The position numbers and the translations under genes were made by a program. From Minisyncoccota bacterium (GTDB lineage: Bacteria; Patescibacteriota; Minisyncoccia; UBA6257; HR35): DNA of 18,902 bases. The notes under the pieces are model-generated. The model made no database searches, was not told the DNA's origin, and saw only the letters and a program-made list of their open reading frames with translations. Of the stretch, positions 1 to 7,733 are shown piece by piece; positions within the stretch are counted from its first letter, which is position 1; the number at the start of each line of letters is the position of its first letter. The stretch lies in NCBI GenBank assembly GCA_937934285.1, contig CALHAT010000040.1, positions 1-18,902 on the forward strand. Direction: 5' to 3'.

Positions 1-1
1 G

Positions 2-856
2 CTTTATAATGAACTCAAAGAAAAAATTAATAAACTTTATTTAGAAAAAAAAGAAGCTTTAACAAGGGAAGAAATTAAATTTGATTTTGACCATCCGGGA
101 TTAGAATTAAAATTAGGCAAACAGCATCTTCTTTCTCAAACAATTAAAGAAATTCAAGATATTTTTATTAGTTTGGGATTTTCTGTTGTTGATTATAATC
201 AAATTGTTGATGAAAAAGAAAATTTCGATTATCTAAATATTCCTAAATATCATCCAGCGAGAGATTTGTGGGACACACTTTGGGTAAAGCCGAATTCAGA
301 TTCAAAAAGCAAGATTCAAGAAGCGAGCATTTTATTTAGAACCCATACAACTGCTTTTCAAATTCCTCTTTTTAAAAAAATTAAACCACCCTTAAGAGCG
401 ATTATTGCTGGCAAGGTTTTTCGTTATGAAGCTACTGATCGCACTCATGATTTCGAATTCAATCAATTCGATGGCATTTCGGTTGGTGAAAATACTAATT
501 TAGCTAATTTAAGGTATGTGGTTGAAAAATTTTTTGAAAAATTCTATCGAGTTAAAATTCCGGTAAGATTTCGACCCGGCTATTTCCCTTTTGTTGAACC
601 CGGTTTAGAGATTGATATCGGTTGTCAAATCTGTCAGCAAAGGGGTTGTTCAACTTGTAAAAAAACTGGTTGGCTTGAAGTTGCTGGTGCAGGAATGATT
701 CACCCCTATGTTTTTCAGTGTGCTAATGTTGATTATAAAAAGTACCAAGGTTGGGCTTTTGGTTTTGGAATTGAAAGACTGATTATGTTACGCCATGGAA
801 TTGACGATATTAGAATTTTACATTCATCGGATTTAAGATTTATTGAGCAGTTTTAA
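2..856 (+). CDS. pheS: Phenylalanine-tRNA ligase alpha subunit, 5'-truncated by window edge
   Basis: Catalytic alpha subunit of the heterotetrameric enzyme that charges tRNA-Phe in the cytoplasm. The frame is open from base 2, so the first visible start-like TTG (173) is internal; roughly 50 N-terminal residues lie outside the window. Visible class II synthetase signatures: HPARDLWDTLWV, the RTHTTAFQ segment, motif 2 (FRYEATDRTHDFEFNQFDG) and motif 3 (GFGIERLIMLRHGIDDIR), ending in DLRFIEQF as family members do. Between motifs 2 and 3 there is a C-x2-C-x4-C-x2-C knuckle (Cys codons at 623, 632, 647, 656) followed by TGWLEVAGAGMIHP; such a zinc-knuckle-like insert occurs in some bacterial PheS and is absent from the E. 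coli type. The pheT partner starts 829 bp downstream, separated by two small genes, which is unusual. Identification is secure. Confidence 0.97.
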   Translation, partial: LYNELKEKINKLYLEKKEALTREEIKFDFDHPGLELKLGKQHLLSQTIKEIQDIFISLGFSVVDYNQIVDEKENFDYLNIPKYHPARDLWDTLWVKPNSDSKSKIQEASILFRTHTTAFQIPLFKKIKPPLRAIIAGKVFRYEATDRTHDFEFNQFDGISVGENTNLANLRYVVEKFFEKFYRVKIPVRFRPGYFPFVEPGLEIDIGCQICQQRGCSTCKKTGWLEVAGAGMIHPYVFQCANVDYKKYQGWAFGFGIERLIMLRHGIDDIRILHSSDLRFIEQF

Positions 857-905
857 AAAACGCGGATTTACGCGGATAATAAAATGCTAATCGTCGCGAA
901 TGAAT
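857..905. repeat. CGCGGATT-type short repeat between pheS and the next gene
   Basis: Directly after the pheS stop codon the sequence holds two tandem copies of CGCGGATT(T/A)A (861-879), followed by GCTAATCG and TCGCGAATG. The 19-mer CGCGGATTTACGCGGATAA matches 17 of 19 bases with a segment inside pheT (2155-2173). The nearby TCGCGAA word also resembles the units of the hairpin repeat inside the phosphohexomutase gene. These GC-rich words stand out from the AT-rich background. I read this as a degenerate copy of a dispersed short repeat; its mobility is inferred. Confidence 0.6.
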
Positions 906-928
906 AAATACAACTAAGTAAAAAATAA

Positions 929-1288
929 ATGTTAGGCCAAGAAAAAACAAGAATCATTGATCAACCTATAACCAAAAGTGAATTAAAAAAAATAGCCCAA
1001 GAGAGATTTGGAGATTTAGTAAAAACAGTTGTTGATGTTGAAAGAGAAATAATGGCTATTGGTGGCGATCTTCATGCTGATGAGGAATCTATCTTATTAA
1101 AAAATGGTTCGTTGCAAGAAAATCTTTGGGGTATTAATATTTATCCGGATCTTTCTCGTGATGAATGGATTGAATTCGATTCAATTATAAATATAAAACC
1201 AAATCAAAAGAATATGTCAAGATTTGTAGAAGACGAAAAGATAAGAAGAAAAATTATTGAGATTGTAAATAAATTGATTAAAGATTAA
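929..1288 (+). CDS. DUF5674-like conserved protein of unknown function
   Basis: A 119-residue soluble protein with no membrane segment or signal peptide. The central block, VDVEREIMAIGGDLHADEE followed by an LWGINIYPD segment and WIEFDSIINIKP, and the tail RFVEDEKIRRKIIEIVN match my memory of DUF5674, a family found in cyanobacteria and various uncultured bacteria with no assigned role. The conserved His-Ala-Asp-Glu-Glu and Trp-Ile-Glu-Phe-Asp stretches are rich in acidic residues and could form a metal or nucleic-acid site, but this is speculation. It sits 72 bp after pheS, and a second small gene follows after 39 bp. No Shine-Dalgarno sequence precedes the ATG. Family assignment is from recall, not a search. 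Confidence 0.75.
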   Translation: MLGQEKTRIIDQPITKSELKKIAQERFGDLVKTVVDVEREIMAIGGDLHADEESILLKNGSLQENLWGINIYPDLSRDEWIEFDSIINIKPNQKNMSRFVEDEKIRRKIIEIVNKLIKD

Positions 1289-1327
1289 AATTGTCGTCAG
1301 TGGAAATTTGCATTTAATAAAATATAA

Positions 1328-1627
1328 ATGGGTGTTGAAAACCTCTCCTTAATTGAACAATTGGCAAATGTAGGAATTGAGATTTATCGAATGAAAAGAT
1401 GGCAAGGAGAAAATGAAAAATATTTTGAAGCAAGTTTTAAAAGAGCTTTAGATTTACTTTTTAAAATAATTGAATTAAATAAAAACTCTGGGTACGGAAC
1501 ATTAAAAGAACTTACTCGTTTAAAAACACTTTTAATCGATGCTTATTTAGGAGGAAAAGAGCATAATACCAAAATTGAAGATTTATTAAAATATTTTAAT
1601 TACTTCATCAATCAAGTTAGAAGATAA
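1328..1627 (+). CDS. Small helical conserved hypothetical protein
   Basis: A 99-residue protein predicted to be almost wholly alpha-helical, without membrane segments. The pattern SLIEQLANVGIEIYRMKRW, then an ALDLL helix, then LKELTRLKTLLIDAYLGG and a final KYFNYFINQVRR resembles a small family I recall as common in uncultured bacteria of the Patescibacteria type (an L-x-x-L-x-N-x-G-x-E-x-x-R core, an RxLL helix, and a YF-x-x-F-x-x-x-x-R tail). No function is known to me. The amphipathic helices with regularly spaced Trp/Tyr/Phe suggest a helical bundle that may bind a partner. It follows the DUF5674-like gene by 39 bp, and a separate promoter for pheT lies just downstream, so the two small genes may form a unit inserted in the pheS-pheT locus. 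Confidence 0.7.
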   Translation: MGVENLSLIEQLANVGIEIYRMKRWQGENEKYFEASFKRALDLLFKIIELNKNSGYGTLKELTRLKTLLIDAYLGGKEHNTKIEDLLKYFNYFINQVRR

Positions 1628-1641
1628 AATTTTTGGTCAAA

Positions 1642-1650
1642 TGTTATAAT
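1642..1650 (+). promoter_or_regulatory. Extended -10 promoter candidate for pheT
   Basis: TGTTATAAT (1642-1650) is a perfect extended -10 element (TGnTATAAT), for which a strong -35 is not needed. Transcription would begin near 1657 and give a leader of about 29 nt before the pheT ATG, without any Shine-Dalgarno motif. This would uncouple pheT from pheS. A second weaker box, TACAAT at 1671-1676, would produce an almost leaderless mRNA. Chance matches are common in such AT-rich DNA. Confidence 0.45.
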
Positions 1651-1685
1651 AAAAATAATCTATATTTAGTTACAATTTACAAATT

Positions 1686-3671
1686 ATGAAATTTCGGACC
1701 AAAGATTTAGAGAAATATTTAAAAAGAAAAGTAGATTGGAAGAAGGTTGCCGAAGAATTAACTTTAAAAAGTTTTGAAAGCAGTTATCAGAATGGAATTT
1801 TAGAGGTTGATATTTTGCCAAATCGATATGCTGATGCCAGTTCAATTATTGGAATTTTAAAAGAATTAAAAAGAATTGGGTTGATTAAAAATTTTAAAGA
1901 GCCATTAATAAGACTTGTTGGAGTTAAAAAACATCTTTCAAAAATCAAAATAATTAATCAAGCAAGCCAAGCGGCTCCTTATTATTTTGGTAAGGTTATT
2001 TTAAATGTTCAAAATAAAAAATCGCCGTTGTGGTTAAAAGAATTTGTTGAATTTTATGGTTTTAATTCAATTAATTTTATGGTTGATTTAGCTAATTTTG
2101 TAATGATTGAATATGGTGCACCATTACATATTTTTGATTTGGGTAAAATTGTACCACGGATTAACGCGGATAAGACACAAAAAGATATTTATGTTCGCTT
2201 AGCCAGAAAAGGAGAAAAATTTATTTCTCTTGAGAATAAAGAATATATTTTAGAAGGAGGAGAAATTGTGATTGCTGATCAAGAAAAAATTTTAGCTTTA
2301 GCAGGAATTAAAGGAGGTAAAGTTGCCGAGGTTGATTTAAAAACCAAAAATATTTTTATTGAAGCTGCTGTCTTTGATCCTCAAAAAATTTATGAGACTT
2401 CACGAAGACTTAATTTAAAAACCGAAGCCGGTTTTCGATTTGAAAGAAAGGTAGCACCAATAAGATCTTTATTAGCTTTAGAAAGATTAAGTTCGTTAAT
2501 TCAAAAAGATTTAGGCGGCCAGGTTTTAGAAGAAATTTTGGGCTATCAATCAGTAAAATCAAAAAGAATAAAATTTAATTTTAATAGAACAGAAAAAATT
2601 TCCGGCATCAAAATTGGTCAAAAAGAATTTTCGAAAATCTTAAAACTTTTAGAGATCAAAAAGAACGGTAATTATTTAATTTTACCCGGAGACAGACTTG
2701 ATTTAAATAGCGAGGAGGACATTATTGAAGAGATTGTTCGTCTTTATGGTTGGAATAAGATAAAAGGAGAATTTGAAATTTCTTTAAATGAGGTTTTTGT
2801 TGATGAAAGAATTAAGTTTAATAATTATCTCAGACAGCTTTTAACAAAATTAGGTTATAATGAAGGCTATAATTATAATTTTTACGGTGAAAAAGAAAAA
2901 GAATTGGTTGAGAATTTGTTAGGATTTAAGTTAGCTCCTGTTCAAGTTTTAAATCCGATTAGCGAAAATTATCAGTATTTTCAATTAAGCCTTCTCCCTA
3001 ATTTATTAAAAGCAGTTTATCCTAATCAATTTAACTTTAAAACTATAAGACTTTTTAATATTGAAAAAATAGCCTTTAAGGATAAGAAAATTCAAGAAAA
3101 ATATAATCTGGGGATAGTTTTCGCTTTTAAAGATTTTTTAGAAATTTTGAAAGAATTAAAGGGGGTTTTGCGGGTTATTTTTGAAGAATTAAAATTAAAC
3201 TTCGAATTAAAACAAAAAAATAATCTTTTGGCTGAAGTTTTGTCTAATAGAGAGTCAGTTGGGTTTTTCGGTCTTTTTCCTCGGAAATATTTAGAAAGTT
3301 TCAAGATTGATTTAGATGTTGGTTTTATTGAATTAAACCTTGACAAACTAATAAAGCAGAAAACAGAAATTAAAAAATTTATTTCTTGGCCAGTTTTTCC
3401 AGGAATTTATCGAGATTTATCATTCTATATTGATGAAAAAGTTAGATTTGAACAAGTCAAAAATGAACTGAAGAAATTAAGAATTAATTATTTGACAAAA
3501 ATAGAATTAGTGGATATTTATTTTCCCCAAGGTAGTCAAAATAAAAAATCTTTCACAATCCGTTTGCATTTTTTCCATCCACAAAGAAGCTTAGAGGAAA
3601 AAGAGATTGAGCCTCAACTTTCTAAAGTTCAAGAATTTCTTACTAATAGATTTAAGGTTGAGTTTCGTTAA
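1686..3671 (+). CDS. pheT: Phenylalanine-tRNA ligase beta subunit lacking the EMAP/OB tRNA-binding domain
   Basis: Beta subunit of phenylalanyl-tRNA synthetase: structural partner of PheS and carrier of the editing site that hydrolyses mischarged Tyr-tRNA-Phe. At 661 residues it is well below the ~790 of E. coli PheT. The N-terminal core (residues 1-50, ending LEVDILPNRYAD) runs straight into the linker, so the EMAP/OB-fold tRNA-binding domain normally inserted near residue 40 is absent. Then come the B3/B4 editing region (INFMVDLANFVMIEYGAPLH, 129-148), the B5 domain (about 290-360, with GDRLDLNSEEDIIEEIVRLYG), the class II-like core, and a C-terminal FDX-ACB anticodon-binding domain (568-661, WPVFPGIYRDLSF). 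Between HIFDLGKI and IYVRLARKGE lies an extra PRINADKTQKD stretch (157-167) encoded by a dispersed DNA repeat. The gene converges on rel with only 6 bp between stop codons. Confidence 0.96.
   Translation: MKFRTKDLEKYLKRKVDWKKVAEELTLKSFESSYQNGILEVDILPNRYADASSIIGILKELKRIGLIKNFKEPLIRLVGVKKHLSKIKIINQASQAAPYYFGKVILNVQNKKSPLWLKEFVEFYGFNSINFMVDLANFVMIEYGAPLHIFDLGKIVPRINADKTQKDIYVRLARKGEKFISLENKEYILEGGEIVIADQEKILALAGIKGGKVAEVDLKTKNIFIEAAVFDPQKIYETSRRLNLKTEAGFRFERKVAPIRSLLALERLSSLIQKDLGGQVLEEILGYQSVKSKRIKFNFNRTEKISGIKIGQKEFSKILKLLEIKKNGNYLILPGDRLDLNSEEDIIEEIVRLYGWNKIKGEFEISLNEVFVDERIKFNNYLRQLLTKLGYNEGYNYNFYGEKEKELVENLLGFKLAPVQVLNPISENYQYFQLSLLPNLLKAVYPNQFNFKTIRLFNIEKIAFKDKKIQEKYNLGIVFAFKDFLEILKELKGVLRVIFEELKLNFELKQKNNLLAEVLSNRESVGFFGLFPRKYLESFKIDLDVGFIELNLDKLIKQKTEIKKFISWPVFPGIYRDLSFYIDEKVRFEQVKNELKKLRINYLTKIELVDIYFPQGSQNKKSFTIRLHFFHPQRSLEEKEIEPQLSKVQEFLTNRFKVEFR
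2155..2173 (+). repeat. CGCGGATT-type repeat translated inside pheT
   Basis: CACGGATTAACGCGGATAA matches 17 of 19 bases of the intergenic copy at 861-879. It is read in frame as part of PRINADK within PheT, at a point where family members usually have only a short turn between the HaFD motif and the VRxA-x-x-GE motif. The reading frame is intact, so the insertion appears tolerated. Confidence 0.6.
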
Positions 3672-3677
3672 AAGTTT

Positions 3678-5351
3678 TTATTTAATTTCAATAACCCCTT
3701 CGATTTTACTTTTTATTAATTCTTTTAGTTTTTCAATTTCTTTTTTATCATTAACTTGTAAGACAAAAGAAAGCGAAGCAATATCTCGTTTGACTTTACT
3801 TTTATTCGAAAGAATATTAATTTTTCTAGAAGAAATAATATTAGTAATATCTCTTAAAAGTCCAATCCGGTCTTTAGCAATAACTTTTAATTCATATCTA
3901 AATTCTTTAATGAAGATATTTTTTTCTTTTTTAAGAAAATCTTTTATTTTTTTTCTAGCTTCAGACGATTTGACGATTTTTAACCAATCAAGAGATGGTT
4001 TTCTATTTTTATTGGTAATAATCTCAACAACATCACCGTTATTTAATTTATAATCAAGAGGAACAATGACATTATTAACCCGAGCACCAGCAAAATGATT
4101 ACCAATTTCAGTATGAATTTTATAAGCAAAATCTAAGGGAGTACTTTCAGCAGGAAGTTCAATAATATCGCCTTTAGGAGTAAAAACATAAATTTTTTCT
4201 TTGAAAAAATCAAGAAAATCAGTTTCGTTATTTTTTCTTAATGATTGGATAATTTTTAAATCATCTTCACTGGCAAAAACCAATCTTTCTTTTAAATAAT
4301 TTTTACTCTGTTTTAAGTCAGCATAAGCAAAATAAGCAGCAGCTCCAAACTCATTATAAAAATGCATCTCTTCAGTTCTAATTTGAAATTCGATAAATTT
4401 CTCTTCTGGACCAATAACGGTTGTGTGTAAACTGCGATAACCATTAGGTTTAGGAAACGCAATATAATCATCAAATTCATGAATAAGTGGTTTAAATAAA
4501 GAATGAATTATTCCTAAAACAAAATAACACTCTTCAACTGTTTGAACAATTATTCGAAAAGCCAAAAAATCATAAATCTGGTCGAAATCAAAATTTTTTC
4601 TTTTTAATTTTTTATAAATACTTGATGGTCTTTTAACTCGGGATTCTATTTTTAAAAGTTGGATCCCCTTGTCCTTAATTTCTTTTTCAACAATTTCTTT
4701 TATCTTTTCTAAATATTCTTTACCATTAACTAATCTTTTTTCAGTTTCTTCAATAATCCATTTATATTTTTCAGGTTCTAAAAACTTAAAAGCTAAATCA
4801 CTTAATTCGCCAGCCCATTCATTCATTCCTAATCTTAGAGCTAAAGGAGCATAAACATCTTCAGTTTCTAAGGCAATTTCTTTTTGTTTTTCTTCGGATA
4901 GATATTGAAGAGTTCTCATATTATCTAAACGGTCAGCTAATTTGATAATAGCTACTCTAACATCTTTGCTAATATATAAAATCAATTTTTTTAAATTTTC
5001 AGCTTGAATTAAATTTTTCTTTCGATATTTTAAATGGCCGATATTAGTCACACCTTTAACCAAAAAACAGATTTCTTCACCAAATTCATTCTTAAGTATT
5101 TTTTCATCTAAGCCCCCATCTTCTAAAGCATCATGTAAAATTCCTGCTGCAATTACCTTAGCATCTAAGCCAATTTCAGCCAAATTAAGAGCAGTTCTTA
5201 AGCAATGATTAAGAAAAGGCTCGCCGTTTTTTCTTTTTAAAGGAGCATAGATTTCTTCAGCCCAAAGATAAGCTTTCTCAAGTAGATTTAAATCTTCTGC
5301 GGAATAATTATGCCATTTAAGAATGTTTTCTTTAAACTCAAGCCAAGTCAT
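3678..5351 (-). CDS. rel: RelA/SpoT-family (p)ppGpp synthetase/hydrolase, short form
   Basis: Stringent-response enzyme making and probably degrading (p)ppGpp. Domains in order: HD hydrolase (about 30-190), synthetase (about 235-345), TGS (about 385-447), ACT (about 483-557). Hydrolase residues known from Rel of Streptococcus are all present: R40, H49, H73-D74, E77-D78, D140, N144. Synthetase residues are present: D261, Y305 (NGYRSLHTTV) and E321 (IEFQIRT). The loop that reads RFKD in bifunctional enzymes reads EFDD here (292-295), as in monofunctional RelA. Only ~35 residues separate TGS and ACT, so the helical and conserved-cysteine/zinc-finger ribosome-contact domains are missing; length is 557 against ~730. 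It is the last gene of the minus-strand operon, overlapping znuB by 14 nt, which suggests translational coupling. It converges with pheT. Whether it senses ribosomes is doubtful given the missing domains. Confidence 0.95.
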   Translation of the reverse strand: MTWLEFKENILKWHNYSAEDLNLLEKAYLWAEEIYAPLKRKNGEPFLNHCLRTALNLAEIGLDAKVIAAGILHDALEDGGLDEKILKNEFGEEICFLVKGVTNIGHLKYRKKNLIQAENLKKLILYISKDVRVAIIKLADRLDNMRTLQYLSEEKQKEIALETEDVYAPLALRLGMNEWAGELSDLAFKFLEPEKYKWIIEETEKRLVNGKEYLEKIKEIVEKEIKDKGIQLLKIESRVKRPSSIYKKLKRKNFDFDQIYDFLAFRIIVQTVEECYFVLGIIHSLFKPLIHEFDDYIAFPKPNGYRSLHTTVIGPEEKFIEFQIRTEEMHFYNEFGAAAYFAYADLKQSKNYLKERLVFASEDDLKIIQSLRKNNETDFLDFFKEKIYVFTPKGDIIELPAESTPLDFAYKIHTEIGNHFAGARVNNVIVPLDYKLNNGDVVEIITNKNRKPSLDWLKIVKSSEARKKIKDFLKKEKNIFIKEFRYELKVIAKDRIGLLRDITNIISSRKINILSNKSKVKRDIASLSFVLQVNDKKEIEKLKELIKSKIEGVIEIK

Positions 5352-6141
5352 TTCTTAAGACAGATTTTAGGATAAAAATCAAAAAGAATATTGACGAACC
5401 GCAAATAACGATGCTAGCACCAAGAGGAAGATTTTTTAAATAGGCAAGAGAAAAACCTAAAAAAACGCTCAGAAGTCCAAAAAAGGCACTGAAGAAGACG
5501 AAATCTCTAAATGAAGAAGAAACTAAACTACTGGTGATTGGTGGAAGTATTAAAAAGGCAGTCACCAAAATAATTCCTACAAGTTTGATGCCCAAAATTA
5601 CACTTATACCTAAAATAATATAAAGAGTAATTTCAAATAATCCGACATTAATTCCTCTTAATTTAGCTTCGACAGGATCAAGAGCTACAAGAAAGAATTT
5701 TTTAAACTTAGAAAGAATAATTGATAAAATTACAAGAGAAAAAACAATTGTTAGATAAAGATCAGACTTATCAATAGTTAAAACATTGCCAATTAAAAAA
5801 TTTAAAAGTTCTGGTTGATAACCAGGTTTTTGAGACATTAAAATAAGACCCAAAGAAAGAGCACTAACAAAAATCAGTCCAATTAGGGCATCGGTATGAA
5901 TTTTTGTTTTTCTTTCTAAAAAATAAATTAATAAAGCAAAAATTATTGACGAAATTAGAGCAAAAATTAAAATATTTAAGTTTAAAAGAAAACCAATAGC
6001 TAAGCCCAAGATTGCTGCATGAGCCAAACCATCACTAAAAAAAGACATTCTTCTCATAAGGATAAAAATACCCAGGATGGCAAAAACAATACTTAAAAAA
6101 ATACTGACAATTAAAGAATTAAACAAAAAGCTCAAAAACAT
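5338..6141 (-). CDS. znuB: Zinc/metal ABC transporter permease, ZnuB family
   Basis: Integral-membrane channel subunit of a metal importer of the ABC-3 family (ZnuB/MntB/TroC). At 267 residues it has the usual family length. It is strongly hydrophobic with seven to nine membrane segments and begins with an N-terminal helix followed by the ILMRRMSFFSDGLAHAAILG motif, the typical region contacting the ATPase; the DPVEAKLRGIN cytosolic segment and an IKLVGIILVTAFLILPP stretch are also diagnostic. Its ATG shares one base with the znuC stop (TAATG), and its TGA end overlaps rel by 14 nt. Metal specificity cannot be read from the permease; zinc is inferred from the binding protein. The TGA stop shows UGA is not reassigned. 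Confidence 0.93.
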   Translation of the reverse strand: MFLSFLFNSLIVSIFLSIVFAILGIFILMRRMSFFSDGLAHAAILGLAIGFLLNLNILIFALISSIIFALLIYFLERKTKIHTDALIGLIFVSALSLGLILMSQKPGYQPELLNFLIGNVLTIDKSDLYLTIVFSLVILSIILSKFKKFFLVALDPVEAKLRGINVGLFEITLYIILGISVILGIKLVGIILVTAFLILPPITSSLVSSSFRDFVFFSAFFGLLSVFLGFSLAYLKNLPLGASIVICGSSIFFLIFILKSVLRNDLA

Positions 6142-6851
6142 TATAGTGGTTTATTAAACGGATAGACAAAAACATCATGGCGGTAAAGTTTTTTTAAAAT
6201 TTCCTCTTTAAAAAGCTCGGTAATCGGTCCATCACAAATTAAAGAACGATTTAAACATAAAACTTTGTGGGCATAGGTATGAACAATTGTAATTTCATGA
6301 CTAACAATTAAAATTGTAGTCTTTTGTTTTTGGTTTAAATTTTTGATGATATCGTGAAATTCTTTTTTACCAACAATATCCGTTTCTGATGTTGGTTCAT
6401 CTAAAAGAAGAATCCTCGGTTCATTAATTAAGGTTCGAGCAAAAAGGACTCTTTCTAACTGTCCGCCGGAAAGATGTCTAATTAATTTGTTTTTTAAATC
6501 ATAAATATCAACTTCTTGTAAAATTTCGTCAATTTTTTCTTTGTTAACTTTTGTTAAAAGACTTTGTTCAATAAACTCATAAACAGTTATTGGCAAAGAA
6601 TGATCTAAAGGATAATGTTGTGGCAAATAACCAACAAGAGAGAGCATTTGCAAATGATTTTTACCGAAAATTTTTATTTCTCCTTCATAAGGATAAATAC
6701 CGAGAATTGTTTTTAAAAGGGTAGATTTGCCGGCACCATTAGGACCAATTAAGGCAGTGATAGTTCCTTCTTCAAGACCAAAACTAATACCTTTAATAAT
6801 CTCGTTTTCACCAAATTTCACTTTTAAATTTTTTACTTCTAAAGCTAACAT
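6141..6851 (-). CDS. znuC: Zinc/metal ABC transporter ATPase, ZnuC family
   Basis: Cytoplasmic ATPase energising the metal importer. All nucleotide-binding motifs are present in 236 residues: Walker A GPNGAGKS (36-43), Q-loop Gln78 in YLPQHYPLDHSLPITV, signature LSGGQ (127-131), Walker B RILLLDEP (146-153) and switch His185. The Q-loop with its Pro-Gln-His and the following PITVYEF segment is typical of the metal-chelate subfamily (ZnuC, MntB, AdcC) rather than of amino-acid importers. It lies between the binding-protein gene (27 bp upstream) and the permease gene (1-nt overlap). No start-proximal Shine-Dalgarno motif is visible. Function is secure; the exact metal is inferred. Confidence 0.94.
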   Translation of the reverse strand: MLALEVKNLKVKFGENEIIKGISFGLEEGTITALIGPNGAGKSTLLKTILGIYPYEGEIKIFGKNHLQMLSLVGYLPQHYPLDHSLPITVYEFIEQSLLTKVNKEKIDEILQEVDIYDLKNKLIRHLSGGQLERVLFARTLINEPRILLLDEPTSETDIVGKKEFHDIIKNLNQKQKTTILIVSHEITIVHTYAHKVLCLNRSLICDGPITELFKEEILKKLYRHDVFVYPFNKPL

Positions 6852-6878
6852 TTAATTAAAGTTTACCATAAAATTTAT

Positions 6879-7733
6879 TTATTCAGAAAGAGCTTCTTTT
6901 AAAATCTTGATGTTTCTAAGATAAGCCGAAAAGTAATCCAAACCACTTTTTCCTTCAATTGGGTCTAATTCATAAATCTTTAAACTTAGTTCTTGGGCGA
7001 CTGTTTTTAAAAGATCGCTTTCTTCTCCTGGTTCTTTAAAGATAACTTTGATTTTAAATAATCGGCTTTTATCAATTAAATCTTTCAATTCTCGTGGTGT
7101 TAATTCCTTGTCAGCGCTTTCTAAATAACCAACAATATTTAAATTAAGTTCCTGAGCCAAATAATTAAAAGCATTATGTTGGGTCACCAAGTAACGATTT
7201 TTTAGTAGCAAGGTTTCTTTTTGAGCAAACTCTTCAAGCTCATTTAATTTTTTAATAACTTTATTGAGATTATTTTGATAAAATTCTTTGTTTTGAGGAT
7301 CAAAAGTTTCCATCTCTTTGGCAATTGTTTGGGCAATTTTTTTCATATTTTTTAGAGAAAGCCAAAAGTGGGGATCATTATTAATTAAAACGAGATTTTG
7401 ATTTAAATTAATGATTTTGGCTTGGGGTAAATTAGCGATAATTTTTGTAACCCATGCATCTAAAGACGTTCCGCTGGTAAAAATTATCTTAGTTCCATAA
7501 AGTTTTTTTAAATCATTGAGAGATGGTTCGAAGTTATGAGGTTCGCCACCAGGCGGAATTATTAAAACAACTTCAAACTTATTACCGACAATTTCTTTGG
7601 TCAAATCATAAAAAGGGAAAACCGTTACACTAATTTTAGGAGCAAAATATTCCTGATAACTTTTCTTAATTAAAACAACTGATAAATATCCTAAAACAAG
7701 AAGTAAAATCAAAGAAAACAATCGCCAATTCAT
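6879..7733 (-). CDS. znuA: Metal-binding lipoprotein-like component of ABC importer, ZnuA/TroA family
   Basis: Extracytoplasmic metal-capture protein of the cluster A-I family. An N-terminal hydrophobic helix (residues 5-22) has no lipobox cysteine, so the protein is either tethered by this helix or cleaved. The mature part shows the family ligands: H66 in GGEPHNFEPS, H122 in DPHFWLS, H186 in VTQHNAFNYLA and D257 in ELDPIEG. A His (not Glu) as third ligand is typical of zinc binders (ZnuA, TroA-like) whereas Mn-type PsaA has Glu there, so zinc is the better guess. The His-rich loop of Gram-negative ZnuA is absent. Length 284 fits. Its ATG overlaps the mltG stop by 4 nt (ATGA). Confidence 0.92.
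   Translation of the reverse strand: MNWRLFSLILLLVLGYLSVVLIKKSYQEYFAPKISVTVFPFYDLTKEIVGNKFEVVLIIPPGGEPHNFEPSLNDLKKLYGTKIIFTSGTSLDAWVTKIIANLPQAKIINLNQNLVLINNDPHFWLSLKNMKKIAQTIAKEMETFDPQNKEFYQNNLNKVIKKLNELEEFAQKETLLLKNRYLVTQHNAFNYLAQELNLNIVGYLESADKELTPRELKDLIDKSRLFKIKVIFKEPGEESDLLKTVAQELSLKIYELDPIEGKSGLDYFSAYLRNIKILKEALSE

Noticed and set aside
929..1627. Toxin-antitoxin pair formed by the two small genes
   Set aside because: Sizes fit, but neither product has a known toxin or antitoxin motif that I can recognise, and they do not overlap; kept only as speculation.
3607..4053. Open frame of 148 codons on the plus strand opposite rel
   Set aside because: It lies antisense to the conserved C-terminal part of rel, overlaps the end of pheT, and encodes a Phe/Ile/Ser-rich product without family features; expected shadow in AT-rich DNA.
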